A stretch of 64,000 nucleotides of DNA from Fulvimarina manganoxydans (GTDB lineage: Bacteria > Pseudomonadota > Alphaproteobacteria > Rhizobiales > Rhizobiaceae), in contig NZ_FWXR01000003.1 in NCBI RefSeq assembly GCF_900176465.1, positions 1-64,000 of the forward strand. The letters are read 5' to 3'. The translations under genes and the position numbers were made by a program. The notes under the pieces were generated by a model. It saw only the letters and a list, made by a program, of their open reading frames with translations. It was not told the DNA's origin and did not search any database. Positions 1 to 6,841 of this stretch are shown one piece after another (positions within the stretch are counted from its first letter, which is position 1; each line of letters opens with the position of its first letter).

Positions 1-818
1 CCCGGCGCATAGGAGCGCACGGCGTCGATCAGCATCTTCGAACCGGTGATGTAGCCGCCCAGCGTGCCGAAGGCCTTGGCGAGCGTGCCCTCGATGACGT
101 CGATGCGATGGGCGACGCCCTCGCGCTCGGAGATGCCGCCGCCGCGCGGGCCGTACATGCCCACCGCATGGACCTCGTCGATATAGGTCATCGCGCCGTA
201 GCGCTCGGCCAGATCGCAGATCGCATCGATCGGGGCGATGTCGCCATCCATCGAATAGACGCTCTCGAAGACGACGAGCTTGGGCTGGCCCTCGGGCGCG
301 GCCTTCAGAAGCTCTTCGAGATGGGCAAGATCGTTGTGGCGGAATATCTGCTTCTTGGCGCCGGATTTTCTCACGCCTTCGATCATCGAGGCGTGGTTAA
401 GTTCGTCGGACAGGATCAGGCAGCCGGGCAGAAGCTTTGCGATCGTCGAGATCGAGGCCTCGTTGGAGACGAAGCCGGAAGTGAAGACGAGGGCGGCTTC
501 CTTGCCATGCAGATCGGCGAGCTCGCGCTCGAGTTCGACCAGCGGATGATTGGTGCCGGAGATGTTGCGCGTGCCGCCGGCGCCCGATCCCATGGAAGAG
601 ACCGTGTTGCGCATGGCCGAGACGACGCTCTCATGCTGACCCATGCCCAGATAGTCGTTGGAGCACCAGACGATGATCTCACGCGCCTTGCCTTCGTGGC
701 GCCAGATGGCATGGGGAAACCGGCCGGCGATCCGCTCCAGATCCGCAAACACCCGATAGCGCTTTTCCGCATGCAGCGCTTCGATCGCAGAGCGGAAGTG
801 GCTTTCGTAATCGAACAT
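1..818 (-). CDS. hemA: 5-aminolevulinate synthase, C-terminus missing at window edge
   Basis: This is the Shemin (C4) pathway enzyme, a PLP-dependent cytosolic protein that condenses glycine with succinyl-CoA to give 5-aminolevulinate, the first haem and tetrapyrrole precursor. About 272 N-terminal residues are present, and the frame stays open to the left edge (the family is about 400-430 aa). Visible landmarks are the N-terminal [15 protein letters not shown], the substrate-loop stretch [12 protein letters not shown], the glycine-rich [15 protein letters not shown] segment, and [14 protein letters not shown], which carries the Asp and His that contact PLP. The catalytic lysine region ([11 protein letters not shown]) is just included. 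The ATG at 818 is preceded by AAGGAG, which fixes the start. A possible FNR/FixK box lies upstream. Identity is very secure. Confidence 0.96.
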   Translation of the reverse strand, partial: MFDYESHFRSAIEALHAEKRYRVFADLERIAGRFPHAIWRHEGKAREIIVWCSNDYLGMGQHESVVSAMRNTVSSMGSGAGGTRNISGTNHPLVELERELADLHGKEAALVFTSGFVSNEASISTIAKLLPGCLILSDELNHASMIEGVRKSGAKKQIFRHNDLAHLEELLKAAPEGQPKLVVFESVYSMDGDIAPIDAICDLAERYGAMTYIDEVHAVGMYGPRGGGISEREGVAHRIDVIEGTLAKAFGTLGGYITGSKMLIDAVRSYAP

Positions 819-944
819 CGAGGACTCCTTTGTCAGAACCGTTCTAGGAATTGACCCCGGCAATGTCCATGCCGTTCGGTTCCGACCCCATGGGGCTTGC
901 GTCATTTTGCTCTCGGCTTTTGGTCGCAGGGCAGGATGAGTTCC

Positions 945-958
945 ATGACCTGGATCAA
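945..958 (-). promoter_or_regulatory. Possible FNR/FixK-type anaerobox upstream of hemA
   Basis: Read on the minus strand this is TTGATCCAGGTCAT. It matches the TTGA-N6-TCAA consensus of FNR/FixK proteins at seven of eight arm positions. It lies about 127 bp upstream of the hemA start, a plausible promoter distance. Oxygen control of hemA through such boxes is known in several alphaproteobacteria. One motif of this degeneracy can occur by chance, so this is only a candidate. Confidence 0.3.
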
Positions 959-1005
959 ACCGAGGCTTTGGTGCGAAGCCTTGGGGGGAGTGTCGGCGAT
1001 TATAT

Positions 1006-1203
1006 CTAAGGTTTGGTTTCGTGCGCGCCGTCCCCTGGGCCTTCGCTCTGGTCCGAAGACGCAAGAGGCGGGGAACCTTCGTCCGCTTCGTCCATCGCCG
1101 AAATGCGGGTGCGTCGCGCTCGAGCCTGATCCTTCCGCCGCCGCAAATTGGCGCGCAGTTCCCGCTCCAGCCGCTCCTTGCGGGTCTCCTGTCCGCTCGT
1201 CAC
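1006..1203 (-). CDS. Small conserved hypothetical protein, Arg-rich
   Basis: A 65-residue protein whose first 40 residues are strongly basic and probably helical ([20 protein letters not shown]), followed by a short acidic/Ser tail. It resembles the short KRRKAQARAR-type proteins common in Hyphomicrobiales, whose function I do not know. It starts with GTG at 1203, overlapping the stop of the upstream epimerase by 4 bp (GTGA), so translation is probably coupled. That coupling and the charge pattern are the reasons for calling it real. Spurious translation remains possible. Confidence 0.6.
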   Translation of the reverse strand: MTSGQETRKERLERELRANLRRRKDQARARRTRISAMDEADEGSPPLASSDQSEGPGDGAHETKP

Positions 1204-2162
1204 CTTTGTCTCGTCCTCCCAGTGTCTGCGCTCTGGCGAAGAAGGGCCGCCAATGTGTTCGGTTCGGGCGACCAGCCGGTCGCGTGCCTAAGCTTTCGCG
1301 CGTCGATGTGGAAGCCCTCGATCAGGCGCTGAAAGGCCGGTCCCTTGCCGGCGATCCCTGCTGCGGTTCTCAGGATCGCGTTGGGTAGCGGGATCAGGCC
1401 TGGCGCTCGACCACGGGTCGTTCGCAGTCGGGCGATCAATGCAGCCGGTGTGACCGGCTCGGCATCAGCGACGAGATAGGTCTCCGCTCCCATGCCGTCA
1501 CGATCGAGGCAAGCAATGATCGCGGACGACAGGGCCTCCACCGAGACGAAGCTTCGCTCCCCCAGAGTCGCCGGGAGCGGAAGCGGCCAGGCGCTCGCCG
1601 CAAGGCGCTTGAGGAGGGATATCATGCCACGACCGCCCTCCCCATAGACGGGGGCTGGGCGCAGGATCGTCAGCCGGATTCGGCTCGTCTTTGCCGCCTC
1701 CAGCAGAGCCGTCTCGGCCATCGCCTTGGAGCGTGCATAAGCATCGAGCGGAGCGATCGGGCTCGCCTCGTCGATTGGCCGATCTGAAGGTGCATGGACA
1801 TTGGCGGTGCTTAAGAAAAGGAAATGCCGCGCCCCATGGGCTTCGACGGCGCGAAACAGCGCGAGGCTGCCGTCGCGATTGGCCCGGATCAAGGCGTGGT
1901 CATTGCTCGCTTCGCCCCTGCCGCGATCCGGGTTGAGCGCCGCGAGATGAATGACGGCGTCGAAGGGCGGATGATCGGCGATGTGATCGGGCCGCAGCGC
2001 CGCAAAATCCGACGGTCCGGTGATCACCTCTGGCGAGGCTTCTGCACCCTGGCCGGCGTCGGTGCCGCGCTTGAGCTTGGTGACGTCATGCCCGCTTGAG
2101 ACAAGGCGCGGTACGAGATGCCGGCCCACGAAGCCGCTCGCTCCTGTCATGAGAATTCGCAT
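1200..2162 (-). CDS. NAD-dependent epimerase/dehydratase family protein
   Basis: A 320-residue extended short-chain dehydrogenase that probably acts on a nucleotide-sugar in the cytosol. The N-terminus has the Rossmann dinucleotide motif TGASGFVGRHL, and the catalytic Tyr-Lys pair is in YARSKAMAE. The family includes UDP-glucose 4-epimerases and dTDP-4-dehydrorhamnose reductases, and the substrate cannot be decided here. It is divergent from a sugar-phosphate transferase gene across a 163-bp gap, which suggests a role in surface polysaccharide or glycolipid synthesis. It starts at ATG 2162 and overlaps the next small gene by 4 bp. The family is certain; the specific reaction is inference. Confidence 0.88.
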   Translation of the reverse strand: MRILMTGASGFVGRHLVPRLVSSGHDVTKLKRGTDAGQGAEASPEVITGPSDFAALRPDHIADHPPFDAVIHLAALNPDRGRGEASNDHALIRANRDGSLALFRAVEAHGARHFLFLSTANVHAPSDRPIDEASPIAPLDAYARSKAMAETALLEAAKTSRIRLTILRPAPVYGEGGRGMISLLKRLAASAWPLPLPATLGERSFVSVEALSSAIIACLDRDGMGAETYLVADAEPVTPAALIARLRTTRGRAPGLIPLPNAILRTAAGIAGKGPAFQRLIEGFHIDARKLRHATGWSPEPNTLAALLRQSADTGRTRQR

Positions 2163-2325
2163 GCGCCTCGCGCCGGTTCGTTCAAATGTCTGTCGAGGCG
2201 CTCAGTGTGGCAAGGCGCGACGCAATGTCCAGACCCGCCGACGCCGCGGCCCCACGCAAGCTGTTATCCCACTGCCGTCAATCTCTTTGCTGCGCAGCGA
2301 CGTACGCCGTGTTAGGGCAAAGGCG

Positions 2326-2964
2326 ATGAAGCGCTTTTTCGACATAGCCGCGAGCCTGTTCGGCCTGATCGCCCTTGGCTGGCTGATTGGCCTCCTCGCC
2401 ATTTTGATCCGGCGGGAAAGCGACGGGCCGGGCATCTTTCGACAGGAGCGTGTCGGCCGCCATGGCCGGACCTTCATCTGCTACAAGATGCGGACCATGG
2501 CCCGCGAGACGCCGAATGCCGCCTCCCATGAGACCTCGGCCTCTTTCGTCACGCCGCTCGGCGCCCGGCTGCGTCGATACAAGCTCGACGAACTGCCCCA
2601 ACTCTGGAACGTGCTGCGCGGCGAGATGAGCCTTGTCGGGCCGCGCCCCTGTCTTCCAGTCCAGACGCAGCTGATCGCGGCACGCATGGCGGAGGGCGCT
2701 TTCGCGGTTCGGCCGGGGATAACCGGGCCGGCCCAAGTGCGCGGCATCGACATGTCCGAGCCGGAACGGCTGGCGCGGATCGATGGCGCTTACGCAAGGG
2801 AGCGCAGCTTCTTCGCCGATTTGCGTCTCATTTTTCAAACACTGGCCGGAGGCGGGCAGGGGGACCGGGTGAAACTGGAAGCGGGCCCGCCGAAAACCGA
2901 TTCGGCCCTGCCCGACCCTTCGAACACGCGAGAGCCGGCCGGACGAGCGGAGCGAATGCCGTGA
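2326..2964 (+). CDS. Bacterial sugar transferase (undecaprenyl-phosphate phosphoglycosyltransferase type)
   Basis: A 212-residue monotopic phosphoglycosyltransferase of the WcaJ/PglC/ExoY type. Such enzymes attach a sugar-1-phosphate to undecaprenyl phosphate at the inner membrane, the first step of a surface glycan. The N-terminal hydrophobic segment is residues 1-28 (MKRFFDIAASLFGLIALGW...). It is followed by FRQERVGRHGRTF, the YKMRTM basic motif, LDELPQLWNVLRGEMSLVGP and RPGITGPAQVRG, all family signatures. It corresponds to the short catalytic form without the extra N-terminal multi-span domain. The longer in-frame opening at 2020 runs through the opposite gene and is rejected. The C-terminal 35 residues are Pro/Arg-rich and unusual. 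Confidence 0.92.
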   Translation: MKRFFDIAASLFGLIALGWLIGLLAILIRRESDGPGIFRQERVGRHGRTFICYKMRTMARETPNAASHETSASFVTPLGARLRRYKLDELPQLWNVLRGEMSLVGPRPCLPVQTQLIAARMAEGAFAVRPGITGPAQVRGIDMSEPERLARIDGAYARERSFFADLRLIFQTLAGGGQGDRVKLEAGPPKTDSALPDPSNTREPAGRAERMP

Positions 2965-3001
2965 GTCTCTTGCCCTTGCAACGGTCGTCAGGGGGGCAGC
3001 C

Positions 3002-3772
3002 GTGACCGAAGGCGGCGGGCGAGATGAGCGCGTTCTCAGGATCATGTCCTGGAATTGCCATGGGTCGATCGGCGAGGCGCGCAAACCCGATCCCGAGCTG
3101 GTGATCACCGAGATCGCGCGTCTACGCCCAGATATCCTCGCCCTACAGGAGGTCGACGGGCGCAGCTATCTCGGCCGGGAAAAGCGCGCCTTCGAATTCT
3201 TTGCCGATCGCCTGCCGCACCTTCTGTCTCCGACCGACCATCCCGGGGCGCGTCATCTCGTCGAAGCCCGAACGATCCGGCGCAAGGACCAGGATCACGG
3301 CCATCTCCTTTGGTCGCGTTTTCCGATCCGGGGGGCGGATGTGGTGCGGTTGCCCGGTCCAATGATCGAGGATCGGCTCCTGATCGATGCGGTTATCGAG
3401 ACGCCTTTGGGGGCTTTACGAGTTTTTTCATCCCATTTCGCGCTGTTTCCGCCGACCCGGCTGCGCCAGGCGCGGGCGATCGTCGAGCGGATCGGGCTCG
3501 ATCGGCAAAGGCCGACGCTCGCTCTCGGCGATCTCAACGAGTGGTCCTCGACCGGTTGGGTTCATCGAACCCTCGTCGCCGCATTGCCGAGAACCTTTGC
3601 GCCCAAAAGCTGGCCGTCCAAGCGCCCGCGCGTCGCGCTCGACCGGCTTTACGCGTCGTCGGATGTCGAGCTGGTGGGCGGCTGGACGGATGCGGAAGCG
3701 GGACGCGCCTCGGATCATCGACCGATCATCGTTGATCTCATGCTCAATGGGGACGAGAGGCCGGTCGGCTAA
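3002..3772 (+). CDS. Endonuclease/exonuclease/phosphatase family protein
   Basis: A 256-residue protein with the EEP fold (DNase I/Mg-dependent phosphatase superfamily). Diagnostic residues are MSWNCHG near the N-terminus (Asn metal ligand), LALQEVDG (catalytic Glu), LALGDLNEWSS (Asp/Asn pair) and the terminal ASDHRPIIVDL (Asp-His). Substrates in this family range from nucleic acid to phosphoinositides and sphingolipids, so the reaction is not predictable. No signal peptide is visible. It follows the sugar transferase by 37 bp on the same strand and may be cotranscribed. The start taken is GTG 3002; the ATG of MSWNCHG is inside the fold's first strand and too late. Confidence 0.88.
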   Translation: MTEGGGRDERVLRIMSWNCHGSIGEARKPDPELVITEIARLRPDILALQEVDGRSYLGREKRAFEFFADRLPHLLSPTDHPGARHLVEARTIRRKDQDHGHLLWSRFPIRGADVVRLPGPMIEDRLLIDAVIETPLGALRVFSSHFALFPPTRLRQARAIVERIGLDRQRPTLALGDLNEWSSTGWVHRTLVAALPRTFAPKSWPSKRPRVALDRLYASSDVELVGGWTDAEAGRASDHRPIIVDLMLNGDERPVG

Positions 3773-4164
3773 TCGTCTTCACGCCACCGGTCTCCCGGCC
3801 AGTCGCCGTCGTCCCGGTCGTCATCCGCCAATCCGTCGCGAGCGTCCGAAGGTGGGGCCTCGTCGAGCGCTTCCGGGTCGAGCCGGCGCGTCGCGCCCCA
3901 CTCGTCGAGAACGGCATTCGTGTCGTCGAGGACGAAGAACCGCGCCGCATCCTTGTCATAGCCGTCATCCATCAGCTCGTCGTAATCGGTGTGCTGGTGA
4001 CGGATATGGGCGACGGTCGAGAGCCAGATGGCGCTTTCCGGCGAGAGCGAGCGCATGTGGCGCGAGCGGGCGGCCTCGCGGATCGCCTCCGCGTCGATGA
4101 AGGGCGCGCGGGGGATCAGCGCTGTCAGAGCCCGTCGCAAACGCCTTTGCCGTTCCGTCGCCAT
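3769..4164 (-). CDS. DUF2293 domain-containing protein
   Basis: A 131-residue uncharacterised protein. The core resembles DUF2293: HIRHQHTDYDELMDDGYDKDAARFFVLDDTNAVL, a His/Asp-rich segment typical of this alphaproteobacterial family. The N-terminal 50 residues are Arg/Ala-rich and helical. The C-terminal 25 residues are very acidic (SDARDGLADDDRDDGD) and look disordered. It is convergent with the EEP gene and the two reading frames overlap by 4 bp. I know of no function for the family. Confidence 0.8.
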   Translation of the reverse strand: MATERQRRLRRALTALIPRAPFIDAEAIREAARSRHMRSLSPESAIWLSTVAHIRHQHTDYDELMDDGYDKDAARFFVLDDTNAVLDEWGATRRLDPEALDEAPPSDARDGLADDDRDDGDWPGDRWREDD

Positions 4165-4197
4165 GGTGCTTGCTCTGTCTCCAAACCGGATCGGTCG

Positions 4198-4704
4198 TCA
4201 CGCGCCAGGCGGCGCGTCGACGCTGGCGAAATAGGGTTTGATATCGAGGAGCGGTGTCGCGTCCAAGACGTCTATGGCATCGAGCGTCAGCTGCCCCGCC
4301 TCCATGTCGATCGCGACCAGTTGGACGAGATGCAGACCGATCGGGTTCGGGCGAACGGGCGAGCGCAGGGTGAAGGTGCCGCGCGGGCCGTCCGCGTGAC
4401 GCGGCACCTGAAGCGCAAGATCGCGATCGGCTCGGTCGAGAAAGCTCAGGAGAAACACCCAATCGCCGGGTTTCAGTCCGTGAAGGGCCTCGTTGAAGGG
4501 CTTGAATACGGTGACGCTCGCCCCGCCGCCCCGCTCGCGCGCCATGCGCATATTCTTGGGGCATTCGGCACGTTCGTGCCAGGGGGAGCGGATCTCACCG
4601 ATGAAGGTTAGGCCGGCATCGGGCGGGCCATTAAGGTTCGCCGAGAAGCGCGCTTCGCCAGGCCTCGGCGCTCGGTCGGTCTGATCACCTGCCTCGTCGG
4701 CCAT
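4198..4704 (-). CDS. trmO: tRNA (N6-threonylcarbamoyladenosine(37)-N6)-methyltransferase TrmO
   Basis: A 168-residue SAM-dependent enzyme (YaeB/TsaA family) that N6-methylates t6A at position 37 of some tRNAs. Family landmarks are IGEIRSPWHERAECPKNMR near residue 35, the GDWVFLLSFLDRADRDL strand and the invariant RSPVRPNPIGLHLVQL segment, followed by LDATPLLDIKPYF. Together these form the single beta-barrel of the family. The ATG at 4704 has GAGG just upstream; an in-frame ATG at 4773 would run into the neighbouring promoter and is less likely. It is divergent from the SAH-type regulator gene, which fits a SAM-linked neighbourhood. Confidence 0.93.
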   Translation of the reverse strand: MADEAGDQTDRAPRPGEARFSANLNGPPDAGLTFIGEIRSPWHERAECPKNMRMARERGGGASVTVFKPFNEALHGLKPGDWVFLLSFLDRADRDLALQVPRHADGPRGTFTLRSPVRPNPIGLHLVQLVAIDMEAGQLTLDAIDVLDATPLLDIKPYFASVDAPPGA

Positions 4705-4771
4705 TCCTCGCCCTTTCCACCACAGGCCGGCACTGTCGGCACAAAAGCGGCTTGCCAGCGCCGCGGAATTC

Positions 4772-4799
4772 ACATAAACATATCTTTATATCAATATCG
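4772..4799. promoter_or_regulatory. AT-rich divergent operator/promoter between trmO and the SahR-like regulator
   Basis: A sharply AT-rich stretch in GC-rich surroundings, reading ATAAACATATCTTTATAT then CAATATCG. The 18-base core is an imperfect inverted repeat (12 of 18 positions self-complementary). It lies just upstream of the ArsR-type regulator start at 4809. AT-rich palindromes containing ATATCTTTATAT-like cores are typical operators of SAH-responsive ArsR regulators in alphaproteobacteria, so autoregulation and metF control are likely. It could also serve as the -10 region. Confidence 0.55.
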
Positions 4800-4808
4800 A
4801 GGTTGGCC

Positions 4809-5828
4809 ATGCGCCCCACCGCATCATTGCCCTTCGACCATTATGTCGACGTTCTCAAGGCCCTGGCCGAGCCCACCCGGCTGCGCCTTGCCATGGTTCT
4901 CGCCCGCTCGGACCTGACGGTGAGCGAGCTGACGACGATTCTCGGCCAATCCCAGCCGCGCATCTCCCGCCATCTCAAGCTGATGGCCGAATGCGGCGTT
5001 CTGGAGCGTTATCAGGAAGGGGCCTTCGCTTACTATCGCCTATCCGACAAAACGGCCGCCGGCTCGCTTGCCCGCGATCTCGATATCCGCCTCGACGAGG
5101 GCGATCCGATCGTTGCCCGCGATCGCGATCGGCTGGAACAGGTGCGCACGGAACGGGCGCGCCGGGCCGCGGATTACTTCGCCCGAAATGCCGAAAGCTG
5201 GGACCGGATTCGCGCGCTCCATGTCTCGGATCGCAAGGTCGAAGAGACGCTTGACCGGATCCTCGGCAAGCGCCGGATCGGTACGCTGCTTGATGTCGGC
5301 ACGGGTACGGGGCGGATGCTTGAGGTTCTGGCGCCGCGCTGCGATCGGGCGGTGGGCATCGACGCCTCCCGCGAGATGCTGGCGATCGCCCGCGCCAAGC
5401 TGGACGATGCTGGCATCGTCAACGCCCAGGTGCGCCAGGGCGATGCTTATAATCTGCCCGTCGAAGCCGGCAGTTTCGATCTCGTCGTCATGCATCAGGT
5501 GCTTCATTATCTCGACGACCCAGCGCGGGCCGTGCGCGAAGCGGCCTCGGTGCTGGCACCGGGCGGCCGGCTCGTCATCGTCGATTTCGCGCCTCATGAG
5601 CTCGAATTCCTGCGCGCCGATCACGCCCATTTGCGTCTCGGCTTTTCCGACGAGAGCCTGACCGGCTTTCTCGACGCCTGTCATCTGGAGATGCGCGCGA
5701 TCGAGCATTTGAGCTCCGCCGCCGCCGAGACCGGCGGCCTGACGCTCACCATCTGTATCGGCCAGGATCGCCGGATGCTTTTAGCGCCCGGCGAGACGGC
5801 CACCGACACTCTCCATCAATATGCCTGA
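4809..5828 (+). CDS. ArsR-family regulator fused to a methyltransferase domain (SahR-like)
   Basis: A 339-residue two-domain protein. Residues 10-90 are an ArsR winged helix (LKALAEPTRLRLAMVLARS, QPRISRHLKLM) lacking the arsenic-binding Cys motif. Residues 120-320 are a class I SAM-binding domain with motif I DVGTGTG at 162-168. This architecture matches SahR, which senses S-adenosylhomocysteine and controls methionine/SAM-cycle genes in Proteobacteria. The downstream neighbour is metF, 28 bp away, which supports that role. The ATG at 4809 follows GAGGTTGGCC; an earlier in-frame start at 4752 would include the operator. Whether the methyltransferase domain is catalytic or only a ligand sensor is unknown. 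Confidence 0.9.
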   Translation: MRPTASLPFDHYVDVLKALAEPTRLRLAMVLARSDLTVSELTTILGQSQPRISRHLKLMAECGVLERYQEGAFAYYRLSDKTAAGSLARDLDIRLDEGDPIVARDRDRLEQVRTERARRAADYFARNAESWDRIRALHVSDRKVEETLDRILGKRRIGTLLDVGTGTGRMLEVLAPRCDRAVGIDASREMLAIARAKLDDAGIVNAQVRQGDAYNLPVEAGSFDLVVMHQVLHYLDDPARAVREAASVLAPGGRLVIVDFAPHELEFLRADHAHLRLGFSDESLTGFLDACHLEMRAIEHLSSAAAETGGLTLTICIGQDRRMLLAPGETATDTLHQYA

Positions 5829-5856
5829 CCGACATTCGATCGAAGGATCAAGACCT

Positions 5857-6765
5857 ATGAACCAGCCGACCAACCCTGCCGCCCCGATCCGGGTGTCGTT
5901 CGAGTTCTTCCCGCCCAAGACTGAAAAGATGGAAGAGACGCTCTGGGCCTCGATCCAGCGGCTCGCGCCGCTTTCGCCAAGTTTCGTCTCGGTGACCTAT
6001 GGCGCCGGCGGCTCGACCCGCGAGCGCACCCATCAGACGATTAAGCGCCTTCTGACCGAGACGGATCTGATCCCGGCGGCCCATCTCACCTGCGTCGACG
6101 CATCGCGCGAGGATATCGACGAGGTCATCCGGGAATATCGCGCCACGGGCGTCAAGCATTTCGTCGCCCTGCGCGGCGACAGTCAGGCCGGCGTCGGTAA
6201 GGCCTGGGAGGGGCGCGAGGACGGCTATCGCAACGCCGCGGAGCTGACCAAAGGCCTGAAGGCGATAGACGATTTCGAAATCTCCGTCGCCGCCTATCCT
6301 GAGAAGCACCCGGAGAGCCCGGATTTCTCGACCGATATCGACTTCCTGAAGCGCAAGGTCGACAATGGCGCGACCCGGGCGATCACCCAGTTCTTCTTCG
6401 ATAACGACATCTTCGAGCGCTATGTGGAGCGGGTCCGCCGGGCCGGGATCTATATCCCCATTGTGCCGGGCATCGCGCCGATCCATGATTTCACCAAGAT
6501 CGCCCGTTTCGCCGGGGCCTGCGGCACGTCGATCCCGGCCTGGCTCGCCGATCGCTTCGAGGGGCTGGAGAGCGATCCGGTGACCCACAGCCATGTGGCC
6601 GCCGCCGTTTGCTCCGATCAGGTTCTCGATCTCAACAAGCGCGGCTTTTCCGACTTTCACTTCTACACGATGAACCGCGCCGATCTCGTCTATTCGATCT
6701 GCCACATTTTGGGTCTGCGCCCGAAGGCGAAGGATGAGGCCGTCGCCCGTAGCGAAGCGGCCTGA
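5857..6765 (+). CDS. metF: 5,10-methylenetetrahydrofolate reductase
   Basis: A 302-residue FAD-dependent TIM-barrel enzyme that reduces 5,10-methylene-THF to 5-methyl-THF, the methyl donor for methionine synthesis. Signatures are SFEFFPPKTEKMEETLW (catalytic Glu region), VSVTYGAGGSTRERT, HLTCVDASREDI, LRGDSQ and AITQFFFDNDIFERYVER. The start at 5857 has GAAGGA ten bases upstream; the ATG at 5821 overlaps the preceding gene and lacks one. It probably forms an operon with the SahR-like gene and ends in a strong hairpin terminator at 6788-6820. Length and motifs are normal for the family. Confidence 0.97.
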   Translation: MNQPTNPAAPIRVSFEFFPPKTEKMEETLWASIQRLAPLSPSFVSVTYGAGGSTRERTHQTIKRLLTETDLIPAAHLTCVDASREDIDEVIREYRATGVKHFVALRGDSQAGVGKAWEGREDGYRNAAELTKGLKAIDDFEISVAAYPEKHPESPDFSTDIDFLKRKVDNGATRAITQFFFDNDIFERYVERVRRAGIYIPIVPGIAPIHDFTKIARFAGACGTSIPAWLADRFEGLESDPVTHSHVAAAVCSDQVLDLNKRGFSDFHFYTMNRADLVYSICHILGLRPKAKDEAVARSEAA

Positions 6766-6787
6766 GAAAAACGCTACTCGAAACGAG

Positions 6788-6820
6788 AAAGAGCCGGGCG
6801 GGCAACCGTCCGGCTCTTTT
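6788..6820 (+). terminator. Rho-independent terminator after metF
   Basis: Stem AAAGAGCCGGGCGG pairs with CCGTCCGGCTCTTT (one G-T wobble) around a four-base GCAA loop and is followed by T. The flanking A- and T-runs mean it can serve both strands, ending metF on plus and the OmpA-family gene on minus. Confidence 0.9.
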
Positions 6821-6841
6821 GCTTCCAGTGATGAGCTGCGA

